A DNA stretch of 64,000 bases from Leptodactylus fallax (Eukaryota > Chordata > Amphibia > Anura > Leptodactylidae), in assembly GCA_947044405.1 (NCBI GenBank), contig CAMRHE010001075.1, positions 169,787 to 233,786 of the forward strand, given 5' to 3'. Below are positions 1-11,064 of this stretch, in pieces; positions within the stretch are counted from its first letter, which is position 1, and each line of letters starts with the position of its first letter. The translations under genes and the position numbers were made by a program. The notes under the pieces were generated by a model. That model searched no databases. It was not told the origin of the DNA and was given only the letters and a program-made list of their open reading frames with translations.

Positions 1-899
1 AATTCTTTTCTCTTTTTAACTCTAAAATCAACATTTTATGTTAAAATGCAATGCCAACCGAAATTAAAATCATCATTGCTCCAAAAACTTCTGTGTATTT
101 GTTATCTAAACTCAGCTTTTCAGTTTGTGAAAAGTTTGCAATCTTACAGCCACTTATTGTCTGTGAGCAAATTTCAATTTGTCCATAAAAGAGCTCTGTT
201 CGTAAGCCTGGAAACAAGCTGGGAAGTCTATTTTAATAGCATTATCAATGTCAATGTAGGTGGAAGTAAATAACTTCTCCTCCTGTACCTGGGTTTTAAT
301 AGGAATCTGTTTTATAAGTGACCACCTGGAACATGCAAGAAAAAAAAAGTAAGATCTGGGATTTTTAGCAAAAAAATGTTTTGTAGTACACCGTGAGGCA
401 CAGTTTTGTTCTACTTTTTGGAAATATTTGAACAAGTACAATTTAATTTAAGACAATTATACAAGCAGCTTCACTCCTGTAGTTTTTAATAGTACCCATA
501 AAGAATATAAAATTAGTGACTTTTGTATGATCTATGCATGCTGGTGGAGCGAGGGGAAAGCAGGAGACATGACACAATTCTGTCAGCCATAGTGCCTGTT
601 ACAGTGCCGTTATAATGACATCCATATACATACACAGTACAAGCCACTGATTTTTCAATGCACTTTCTCCATGGTCCAATGCTGCTCCCTTCACTCTTGG
701 CTAGAAAGTCACATGTGAGTAGCCAACTTTGTGCTATATATAACTTCCCCTGTCGAGTGTAGTTGTTAGATAAGCATGGAAACAAGCATGGAACCATAAA
801 TTGTGTTCTCCCGCATGGAATAATAAATAAATGAAAGGAGATTCACCTAAACATAGACCCCAGTACCCTCTGCAACATACCCCTACACACTATTTTTGT
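1..899. other. unassigned AT-rich DNA
   Basis: No coding region, RNA gene or recognisable repeat is supported here. The short open frames are AT-rich and lack any family motif. Confidence 0.4.
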
Positions 900-1665
900 A
901 AGGAGCCGGAACGGAACCTCCGCGGCGGCACGTGGGGGTTGCCGGTCCTCTCCTCTAAGTGATACTTCTGGCCCCTAGGGAGGTAGGCTGGAACCTCCGC
1001 GACGGTATGCGGGGGTTGCTGGTCCTTCCCCGCTCGGGCCACGGGATTCCCTTCGGGAGTAGGTATTGAGTCGAACCTTTATATTCGGGACTTCCACTCC
1101 AGGTAATCGCCGGCTATTCAGTTTCCCCTGGTAGTAAGCTCTGCATATTTCCTGTTTTGTTACCTCCTGCCTAGTCCTCCTGCTTCTGTTGTTTGACTAT
1201 CCTTCTGGCCTCCCGATTTTGTACCTTGTTCTCCCTCTTCTGCTAATGCCTTCAGACATCGTCCTCCTGAACTTTGATTTGGTACTACTCTGCTCTCCTC
1301 TTACGGACCCGGCTTGCTTGACACATCTATTTTGATTTCCCATTTGTACTTCGCTAACCTCACGCTGACAACTCAGACTGTACGACAACTCTTTGGAACT
1401 CTGCTGCCATCTACTGCCTGCCGTCATCCGCTGCTTTCTACTCTGCAGACTGACATCCCTACTCCTGCTACTACAGGTAAGTGATTTCAGTTTCTATTCT
1501 ACTGTGTCTGGTGGTGTGGTGTGCTGTGCGTCCGGCGCTCTCTGACCTGTGCCGCTCTGCCCGTCAGTAGCTTCCAAGTCCATCCCCACCATCAGGGGCC
1601 CTGGTGAACATCTCTGGGGGGTGGGGTTCAGTGCGGTTGGGAGAGCACGGTTTTTACCATTTTGA
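900..1665. other. C/T-rich segment with a duplicated motif; possible retroelement LTR or UTR
   Basis: This segment is richer in C and T than its surroundings. A roughly 40-bp motif beginning GGAACCTCCGCG occurs at about 913-952 and again, diverged, at about 990-1029, an offset of 77 bp. A CAG|GTAAGT sequence at 1474-1482 matches the splice-donor consensus. No long open frame is present on either strand. I do not recognise the family. A solo LTR, a retroelement leader or a promoter-exon fragment are all possible. Confidence 0.3.
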
Positions 1666-2421
1666 TTTGGTTTGACTGGTGCTGGGACTCATTGCTTAGC
1701 TCAACACTGCATCTGTTTCCTAACAATTCTATACTCATGTGTCTCTCTTATTCCACATTTCAACTGGCTCCCCAGGAAGGTTGCAATGACATAACGTCAG
1801 GAAAACATGTAAAATAGCAGCAGTCATTGAGCATGGGTGTCTGTTTCATTGGCTAGAGGGGAATAATCCACTGACAAATGGGAACAACTGAATGGGAACA
1901 TTGAATTCCCCATGCCCAATCCTTCTTTCCCTGAAAAGTGCTGTTTGGAGCAAATCTGTGTACAGCCAACTTTTATCTATTTCATGTGGAGCATAGCAAT
2001 TATTTAGTGTGTTGTGCTTGACCTCAGTAGAAATGGGCTTTTCTATGAAAGCAGGAACAGACTACACCTAGTAGTGTAACCATTGTGACATTTAGGTTTA
2101 CATGGAAATGGTAGAGCATTTTTTTAAGCCAGACTTTGAAAAATTGTAAGTAGATAATTTGTTAAAGAACTAACCGCAAATGGGTATGCCACATGTGTTC
2201 AATACTAGTGGTCCAGTCATTGTGGATGTCAAATAGCTCAGTAAAGGCTTGGCAGGTCCACAATGATAAATCCAAATGCTGTTGGCACAATTAAATAAAA
2301 TCCAAATGCTTTATTCATTCATTAAAAACTCCAGACGATATATAATTCCAAGGTTTGTAACATAAAAGGTGTCCAGATTAGCCATAATAAACTCTTAAAA
2401 TGTTATTGACCCATATGTACA
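1666..2421. other. unassigned DNA
   Basis: No gene or recognised repeat is seen between the C/T-rich segment and the Tc1-like element. Confidence 0.35.
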
Positions 2422-2423
2422 TA

Positions 2424-2690
2424 CAGTACAGATCAAAAGGTTGGACACACCTTCTCATTCCAAGAGTTTTCTGTATTTTCATGACTATAAAAATTGTAGA
2501 TTCACACTGAAGGCATCAAAACTATGAATTAACACATGTGGAATTATATACTTAACAAAAAAGTGTGAAACAACTGAAAATATGTCTTATATTCTAGGTT
2601 CTTCAAAGTAGCCACCTTTTGCTTTGATTACTGCTTTGCACACTCTTGGCATTCTCTTCATGAGCTTCAAGAGGTAGTCACCTGAAATGG
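2424..2690 (+). repeat. left terminal inverted repeat of Tc1-like copy 1
   Basis: The arm pairs with 3776-4042 over its full 267 bp by eye, with scattered mismatches. Its inner part is an antisense copy of the last codons of the transposase. Confidence 0.85.
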
Positions 2691-2837
2691 TTTTCACTTC
2701 ACAGGTGTGCCCCGTCAGGTTTAATAAGTGGGATTTCTTGCCTTATAAATGGGGTTGGGACCATCAGTTGTGTTGTTCAAAAGTCAGGTGGATACACAGC
2801 TGATAGTCCTACTGAATGGAGTGTTAGAATTTGTATT

Positions 2838-3879
2838 ATGGCAAGAAAAAAGCAGCTAAGTAAAGAAAAACGAGTGGCCATCATTACTTTAAGAAATTAA
2901 GGTCAGTCAGTCCGAAAAATTGGGCAAACTTTGAAAGTGTCCCCAAGTGCAGTGACCAAAACCATCAAGCACTTCAAAGAAACTGGCTCACATGAGGACC
3001 TTCCCAGGAAGACCAAGAGTCACCTCTGCTGCGGAGGATAAGTTCATCCGAGTCACCAGCCTTACAAATCGCAGGTTAACAGCAGCTCAGATTAGAGACC
3101 AGGTCAATGCCACACAGAGTTCTAGCAGCAGACACATCTCTACAACAACTGTTAAGAGGAGACTGTGTGCAGCAGGCCTTCATGGTAAAATAGCTGCTAG
3201 GAAACCACTGCTAAGGACAGGCAACAAGCACAAGAGACTTGTTTGGGCTAAAGAACACAAGGAATGCACATTAGACCTGTGGAAATCTGTGCTTTGGTCT
3301 GATGAGTCCAAATTTGAGATCTTTGGTTCCAACCACCGTGTCTTTGTGCGACGCAGAAAAGGTGAACGAATGGACTCTACATGCCTGGTTTCCACCGTGA
3401 AGCATGGAGAAGGAGGTGTGATGGTGTGGGGGTGCTTTGCTGGTGACACTGTTTATTCAAAATTGAAGGAATACTGAACCAGCATGGTTACCACAGCATC
3501 TTGCAGCGGCATGCTATTCCATCCGGTTTGCGTTTAGTTGGACCATCATTTATTTTTCAACAGGACAATGACCCCCAAACACACCTCCAGACTGTGTAAG
3601 GGCTATTTGACCAAGAAGGAGAGTGATGGGGTGCTACGCCAGATGACCTGGTCTCCACAGTCACCAGACCTGAACCCAATCGAGATGGTTTGGGGTGAGC
3701 TGGACCGCAGAGTGAAGGCAAAAGGGCCAACAAGTGCTAAGCATCTCTGGGAACTCCTTCAAGACTGTTGGAAGACCATTTCATGTGACTACCTCTTGAA
3801 GCTCATCAAGAGAATGCCAAGAGTGTGCAAAGCAGTAATCAAAGCAAAAGGTGGCTACTTTGAAGAACCTAGAATATAA
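2838..3879 (+). pseudogene. Tc1-like transposase, broken
   Basis: This is the remnant of a cut-and-paste transposase of the IS630-Tc1-mariner superfamily, which cuts the element ends and inserts at TA. The ATG at 2838 opens a frame starting MARKKQLSKEKR, the same start as in the related copy at 18.5-20 kb. Visible parts are the GRPR-like hinge near 3000-3020, the first catalytic motif LWSDESKFEIFG near 3292-3325, and [11 protein letters not shown] with the catalytic Glu near 3660-3690. Damage: TAA at codon 21 (2898-2900), a short deletion near 3005 that shifts frame, a deletion near 3450, and a run of five C at about 3571-3575 that splits the second catalytic motif between frames. It cannot encode a full protein. 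Confidence 0.85.
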
Positions 3880-4042
3880 GACATATTTTCAGTTGTTTCA
3901 CACTTTTTTGTTAAGTATATAATTCCACATGTGTTAATTCATAGTTTTGATGCCTTCAGTGTGAATCTACAATTTTTATAGTCATGAAAATACAGAAAAC
4001 TCTTGGAATGAGAAGGTGTGTCCAAACTTTTGGTCTGTACTG
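3776..4042 (+). repeat. right terminal inverted repeat of Tc1-like copy 1
   Basis: This is the partner of 2424-2690. It includes the last 34 or so codons and the stop (3877-3879) of the transposase frame. Confidence 0.85.
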
Positions 4043-4044
4043 TA

Positions 4045-7000
4045 CCTTGAATGAAAGAGGCCACACATAATATTTTGTTTGTCTGCTATTGCTGTGATTC
4101 TTCCAAAACCACCGTATTTTTTTTTACCCTTATAGTGATCCTATTGGATATTTATATGAAGCTTTATCTCTGTTTGCTGAATAGTATTATCAGATACCAA
4201 AGACTGTCTGAACCTTCAAAAAGTCTTTATTTCCACAAGATAAGAAAGATTTACTGTGGAATATCTATATTCCCAAATGTTTATATTTCTGTTCTTAAAT
4301 ATATCCACACTATTAAACAATGGATAAAATCCTTTATTGATGCTTGCGAGCTTTAGCTACATGGTAGGAATTCATAATGTGTTCTACGATTTCAATATTT
4401 AACAATAAAACACAGTTAAGCAAAATTGAAGGTTTTTGAGATAGGGACGAGATACAAAAATCTATCATTTAAGTTTTCTTTGTAGATTTAAGGCTATAAA
4501 GACATTGCTGAGGTAGAGGTTCTGCACCAGCTGATGATGGCATGGAGAATAATAGATCATTCTATTTACTTGACATTGAAACACATGGCTGTCAGCTACT
4601 CCAGATCACCATCATGTCTTACTTTTCCTTTAATTCGAATATTTATTTGATACTGCATTTCTTAAAGGAAAATAACATTTCATCATACCCATAGTGTATA
4701 TAGTCTATAGAATATGGTATAAAAATAGAAAGTAAAACATGATAAAAACAATTAAGCAACATGATCTTGTTTCGCAACATCTTTTACCTCTGACATGTAC
4801 TTTCCAGACAGGAGATCTATGAATCAACAATGGATTGAGCCTCATGAAAGCACCTCAGGCTGACAAAATGAAAATAATTTTCCAAAGTCCTGACTGCCGT
4901 GACCTTTGTCTTTAGTCTTATTAAATCATTCTGTTTCAGGTAGTGAATCCATCCATCTCTTGTTGTGAAATCCAGTTTTGATATTTGAGCATTGTGAACA
5001 ATTGTTCCCAATAGTCGGCTTGGTAAACAGTCTGTGTAAAAGTGTTTTCAAAGGGTTGTCTAGGAATTAGGCCGGAGGAGGTGGAAAATGAAAAAAAAAA
5101 GCATACTACTAGCTGTCCCCAGTGCTCTGTTGTTCGCTACCAGTGTCTGTTTGGTCTTGTACCATGTCCTCGTTGGAGGTTAATTCTCAACCTCAGCCTC
5201 CCCTGCTGACACTCCAAGTTTCAGTCACATAACAATTGCAGCATCCCAGAGTGACTCTGCTTTTATGTCTTGTGTTTTAAGTTGTGTTATTTTTTTTTTA
5301 AGGTGCTCTGGTTATGTGTATATTATTTTGTTTTGTATGTATTTGCAGCTTCCATTATGTGTTATCCCTTATGGTTTCCCCTTCGTTGGTCATCCCTTCA
5401 CTTGGTTTAACCCTGACCAATCCCAGGCCATGGAGACTCAAAGACTCTGCAGAACCATTAGAGCCTCAGTTAGTTAGTGGTTAGTGTGCAGCGAGTGTTG
5501 GCACAGTAGCAACTGAGCTCTACCATGTTCTAGTCAGCCCCTGAGGGAGAAGATTACAGCTCAAAGCTCTGCCAGAGCCAGCCTTGAGACAAGGATCATC
5601 AACCTGTCATCTGTACAGATCGTATGCCAGGAGGAGAGAAGGTTTTCTCTCATTTTCTAGGAACAATATTCCAGGACCAACCTAATAAGGTATCTGGGCC
5701 CAGAGGACTTCCTTACCGCCAGCCTCCAGAACCATCTACTGGCTGAGGCTAGGTTACCTATAGAGTTGTTGGAGTGGAGTGCAATGCACTTATCCACCAT
5801 TACATTCTGGGCATCCCTCATACACAAGCCTGGGTGAATCCAACAGTTGGGAGACTACTAACCCCATCGGGAAGCTGCATGTTTGTGTTCATAGTCGCAC
5901 AGTTTGCCACAGTAAAGTTTACTCTGTTTTCAACTACATCACTGCCTCCTGAGTTATTCCTGTGTTCATCATCAAATCCCTTCCGAACACCATCAAATGG
6001 CTCAGGGTAAGAGAGGACCCCTCTCTAACTGGAAGCACCCCAGGGGTACAACTACCACCGCTATCAGGTACCATGCAGGTTCCCCTCATCAGTGTCCAGC
6101 CTAGGAGGTGTGCTGGAGAGTTCAGTTGAGGGCACTTGGCCTATCTGGTAATATCACTATTGCCACTACTACTCCCATCCTCCGGTTCCCTCCATCTGGG
6201 TTGCAGCACAATGAATAAAGCGGAGTCAGTGACATCACAGAGAGCGTTCAACAGGAGAGTTCACCTGGCACCATTGCTGAGACCCCCACCAATCACCAGA
6301 AAGTAAAAACCAATGGGGACCTAGAAAGTGTCAGAAAGCAATTGCTGGGGATCACTGAAGTGAAGATCACTTTTTAAAAATTTTGTTACGTGATGCTTAA
6401 CCTTTAACAAAAAAAAGAAAAAGAAAATATTGTCACCTATTATCTCCTGCTGGGCTGCTCCATTTCTGGCCATAGCCCAACAAAGATGGTGGGCTTGGTC
6501 AAATGAGCGGAGCTAAACAATCATATTGTCCTATTGCAGACTGAGCACGGTGTTACAGTTACATGAGAGAAGGAGAGGAGAGAACATATGGGCGGGATAT
6601 CTCTCCGTACTAACTGTAAGATGAGGCATAATAGAACCAAGAGAAATAAGAATATTAACAGGAAAACGGCTAGGAGATTTTATTATTTTCCTGTGCGATT
6701 TTCCTTTATTACATTTTATGACTGTTTTCTGTTAGGTTGCCTTTACATTTCCAAAGAAGATGCTCATTCTTAGGTACATAGTGATATATTCAATTAAATA
6801 ATATTAGAATTATTAGATTCTTATCTGTAACCATTTTTGTGTATATTTTTACAGATCAGTTTGACCAATGTAAATAAAGGAAAAGCAGTCATGCCATATA
6901 AATATATTGGATAATGCATCATTTACTGTCACTGTCTAGATATGAGTAGCGACCAGTAATTTACTGTCAGTTATAGAAGTCTATTAAAGTATCAGTCACT

Positions 7001-7302
7001 ATAGTTAATTATATAATTCAATAAGCAGCATATTTTATCAGTTTAGATCAGAGTTCCCCAACCTCTGAAAAGGCACATGTTGTTTTTTGGATCCCTACAC
7101 ATGGTTCCTATTGGCAATGTATATAACCAGCACCAGGAATCAGTGGTGTAATTAAAGTCTTCTGGTGCAAACTTTTGTCTGGGGCCCTCTACCCCCTCCC
7201 TAGAGCAAATTCTTGACAGTGATGGTTACAGGAGCTGCAGCGATATCTCAGAAACTTGAAAGGGATACAGCTTTAGCTCCTAGCATGTAAACAATACTGG
7301 GA
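4045..7302. other. unassigned intergenic DNA; possible solo LTR inside
   Basis: No gene is supported. From roughly 5100 to 6010 the composition changes. The stretch ends in a pattern (CAGTAAAG, then CTCTGTTTTCAAC, then TGTGTTCATC) reminiscent of an LTR U5 end, but I cannot define both ends, a primer site or a target duplication. The rest is AT-rich without recognised features. Confidence 0.25.
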
Positions 7303-7519
7303 CAGTATTATATGCTCCACAGTGGCCACCACACAGTATCATATGCTCCACAGTGACCCCACACAGTATTATATGTTCCACAGTGGCCCCCACACAGTAC
7401 TATAAGGTCCACAGTGGCCCCTGCATAGTATTATATGCTCCAAAGTGGTCCCCGCGCAGTATTATATGCTCCACAATGGCCCACACACAGTATTATATGC
7501 TCCCAAGAGTCCCCCTATA
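7303..7519. repeat. minisatellite, about seven units of 30-31 bp
   Basis: Units of the form CAGTATTATATGCTCCACAG followed by TGGCCCCCACA repeat head to tail from 7303 to about 7515. Five of the seven begin CAGTATTATATG or differ from it by one base. Confidence 0.85.
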
Positions 7520-7534
7520 GGGACAGTGATATTA

Positions 7535-7908
7535 TTATACTTTGGGGTCACCTCAGACCCCAGAGTATAATAAGTAGAGTCCCAGGGGTAGTGATTAAAA
7601 ATAACAAACACTTATGCTCACCTTACCTCACCTCTCCTGCGCATCCTCGCTCTGTCCAGCTGTCTTCAGCATCTTGCTTGGTCCTCTTCTGCCTGGTGAC
7701 TGAGGTCACATGCCCCAGACATAACTGCTGGGGCCTATGATTGGGCCTCAACGGTCACATGGGGCACAATGACGTCATTATGCTGACGTGCCCATGTGAC
7801 TGCTGGGGCACGTGATCTCAGTCACCACCCGGAAGAGCCCTGGAGAGGATGCCAAGCCCAGGAGAGGTGAGTATAAGTATTTTTTTATTTTTAGTCACCT
7901 CCCCTGGG
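7535..7908. repeat. foldback (hairpin) repeat, copy 1
   Basis: The stretch starting CCCAGGGGTAGTGATTAAAA at 7581, with ACACTTATGCTCACC after it, recurs inverted as GGTGAGTATAAGT...TTAGTCACCTCCCCTGGG ending at 7908, so the segment can fold on itself. The left half, from about 7535 to 7770, also resembles 43847-44065 (shared landmarks AAACACTTATnCTCACC and GCGGTCACATGGGG-like). It is therefore a dispersed, non-autonomous family with no coding capacity. Confidence 0.6.
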
Positions 7909-10119
7909 CTGTTATCTATTGGAAAGGGGCCTGGCGACATACTGGGACCCTTTCCATTAACAATATGTATAGTGGTCGGGGAACCAGGCTTTTCCTGATG
8001 ACTATCATGGTGGTCTGGGACCCAGGCCATTTCCAGCTGGTACTTTACTCGACTTGGTTTATAGTCAAAACCATATTAATAGCAATTGATCATGACAAGT
8101 AATCGCTGGCTGCATCAGTGAAGTGTTGTTCTTGCCCACATTAGCAATTTTTTGTCAGTATGAGGTACCACCTAGCAAATGTGCAATGTGCATATTTAGA
8201 TATCTCCCTTAAATATTAAGTGTGGCTGAAGTCTACCTGCTGTATTGAAAAGTGACTTACAATCCACCAATGTTTGGGTACCTGATAGAAGTTGACTAGT
8301 ATATCATGATTTAACCCTATAAGAGAAAGTAAAAACCAAAACACTTTTTGACCAGGTTATGAATTAAACAGGAATCTGATTTTTACTTTACTATCACCCA
8401 TGAAGAACTCTACACAGTTGTTTTATCTATACTTACAGACAGTTTTGACAAGAGCATAAAGTACATTGAAGAGTTGCACTCTGTTCTTAAAAACTTCCCA
8501 TGGCTATAGCAGATACAATGACCTATTAATGTCTGACCAAGCACACTGAATTGCAGGAAAGGTTATGGATTTAATTTCATAAAGGCTGTTGTTCATGGCT
8601 GATATGCATCCGTGGCTTACGGCATGAAAGTAAATCCTTCCCAAGGCCCTTCAATCGCTTTTGCAAGTTCACACAAGACAAAAGAAATGTAGGTATTGAA
8701 AGGAGAGAAAAACTAAGCGCTCATTAATCCACTACCTTTCCTTGTGCTTTCAAGATGTCTCTTCAGAGTTCACATGCTAATTAGCAGTCATCTATTGAGT
8801 TACATGTGACAAGATTTCTGCAGAAATGGGAGTCCTCTAACTAATGAGACAGTTGTGGGCATCCTAAGGCAGAGCTGAAGAAAGAGCAGACCTGGAGCTC
8901 TGGGCAGTTCAAGATCTTCCATCTGGGTTAAGTGCTCTTGTTTTGTGTGCATGTCTGTGTGTTGAAGAGTAAAATAATTAGAAGTCCGGAGAGTTTGTAC
9001 TTTTGTGGCTTTCTCAGTCTTGTGCTGATTTCTAAAATATTGAGTAACATGTAGTTCTCCTGGTTATGACTCACTCATTAAGAATTTACAGTAATAAATA
9101 CCTACTGTCTTACGTAAGGCATGCCAAAGTAAAACACACAGAGGCAAGCTTTAGGATTTATTTTGAAAAAGGAGCCCAAGGTGTGCATGGTAGATATCTA
9201 GAATAGATAGATGATATACCCACTAGAGTGATCACAAAATATCAATAAGTGAACATTATCAAAAATCAATAAAGTGCCACATAATAAAAAGTGATTGCAT
9301 ACATATATATAAGTAGTGCAATATTTCTTGCAGTGCAAATTTAGCGCTAAAATATACATGTACCGTGCAAAAAAATCTTCAAAAGATGTTTGAAAAACAA
9401 TTAAGAAGTCCATAATACAACAGGTGCTGCACATAAGTATATTATATTACACACAAAGTAGCTCTGACTCCAGTAAAGATAAACAATGGCAACATGGAGG
9501 AAACACCATTCCAGCATCTAGCCCTCAGTGTTGAGCATGTGCCACACAATGATGCACGTGCTGTCTGATGCCAGGGCCAGATCAACAAAAATGTCAGACT
9601 AGGCAACCCCCAACAGAACAAAGTGCTAATATTATACATAGCAGAGGCACTTTCAATTTCAGGTATGGAAATCCCAGACCAGAGTCCTGGATCCCAGAGA
9701 TGTCTTAGGATCCCTGGGACAATATTGATCATCAAATGATGCTGACAACCAAGACTGCAATATGGACCCAGATTCAAACCACCACACTTCAAAGCACTGC
9801 AATGGCCACAGGAAGATGAATACAAAAGATGCCAATTCTAGTAATCAGAACAGGCCAGCAGACCAGTACATAATTATAATAAATAAATGGCACAACCCCA
9901 GAAATATCTAATGGGATGAAAGGATTATAAAATAGCCATATATACAGTAGTAGAACCCTGGCCCCAGAAAAAGGGTGAGGGGGAGTTAAACAGAACTAAC
10001 AATAGCCCATGATATAGACAAAACAACCCTGTCACCATTTTTTGATTATCTTTTTGACTGCCTGCCTTCCAAAAGTCATGACTTTTTTAAAATCTTTCCA
10101 TTTGCAGAGATGCATAAGC
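7909..10119. other. unassigned intergenic DNA
   Basis: No supported gene. 9200-9830 has a repeat-like feel (AT-rich block followed by mixed sequence), but no second copy or family motif is visible in the window. Confidence 0.3.
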
Positions 10120-10300
10120 ACTTAATTTTTTGCGGGACAAATTGTACTATATAATGGTACCATTTAATACTCCGTATGATGTACTGGGAAGCTGGAAAAA
10201 AGTTCAGAATGGAGTGAAATTGGAGAAAAACTGTGTTTGTTCTTTTCTTATGTGCTCTATTTTTATGGCATTCACTATGCAGCCAAAATGACATTTCATG
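10120..10300 (+). repeat. dispersed repeat, copy 1 (partner at 37.85-38.0 kb)
   Basis: Landmarks TGCGGGACAAATTGTACT and GTACTGGGAAGCTGGAAAAA recur in inverse orientation at about 37870-38000. It is a non-coding interspersed family, and its boundaries are uncertain. Confidence 0.6.
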
Positions 10301-11064
10301 TGTATTCTATCAGTGCTATTTCGGGATATCAAATTTATATAGCTTTAACCCCTTAAAAACACAATTCTGACCCCTGTAACGTTTTTTATATTTCTGTGTA
10401 TGGGGCTGCTTAAGGCGTCTTTTTTTTTCTTCAGAGCAAGATAAACTTTTTATTTATACCATTTTGGGGAATGACTAATGTTTTGATCGCTTTTGGTGAA
10501 ACAGCGAAAAAACGGTGCTTTTGATTTTTTTTTTTCCTTTTACAGCATTTACCATATGGGAAAACTTATTATTATAAATTTGTAGATTAGGTGTTTTTTG
10601 ACACAGTGATACCTAATGTGTATGTTTTCTAGAGAAAGGGGGGTGATTTGAATTTTTAATTATTGAAAAAAATATTTAAAAAATAACTTTTTTACTATAA
10701 TTTTTATACCCCCTAGGGGTCTTGAACCCCAGGGGACCTGATCACTATTGCAAAGCACTGCAATGCTAATGCACTGCAATGCATTAAAATAGCTCTGCTT
10801 TTATCACAGGCTGCATAGCGGCAGCCTATAACAGAATACATACAATGACAAGCCTGTAAGCCTTCATTATTCTACTGGTTGTCATAGTAATTTATCACCG
10901 ACCCAGGGGCCAGTCATCCACCCCAAAATGACGGTGCCTATGTGCTGCTGAGAAAATGGTGCCTCTGTCACCTTTGACCAAGACGTCAGGGGTTAAGGCA
11001 TTGTTGCAGAGTATAATACACCCACTATGGCGGCCACTTAGCTCCTAAGCAGACACCATATTTA

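Larger units (their letters stand above)
2424..4042 (+). mobile_element. Tc1-like DNA transposon, decayed copy 1 (long-TIR family)
   Basis: The element starts CAGTACAGATCAAAAGG and ends with the inverse, ...CTTTTGGTCTGTACTG, flanked by TA at 2422-2423 and 4043-4044, the target duplication typical of Tc1/mariner. The inverted terminal repeats are unusually long, 2424-2690 and 3776-4042, 267 bp each, and the inner part of the right repeat overlaps the end of the transposase coding region. The transposase inside is broken. A related copy lies at 18534-20109 in the opposite orientation. Confidence 0.9.
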
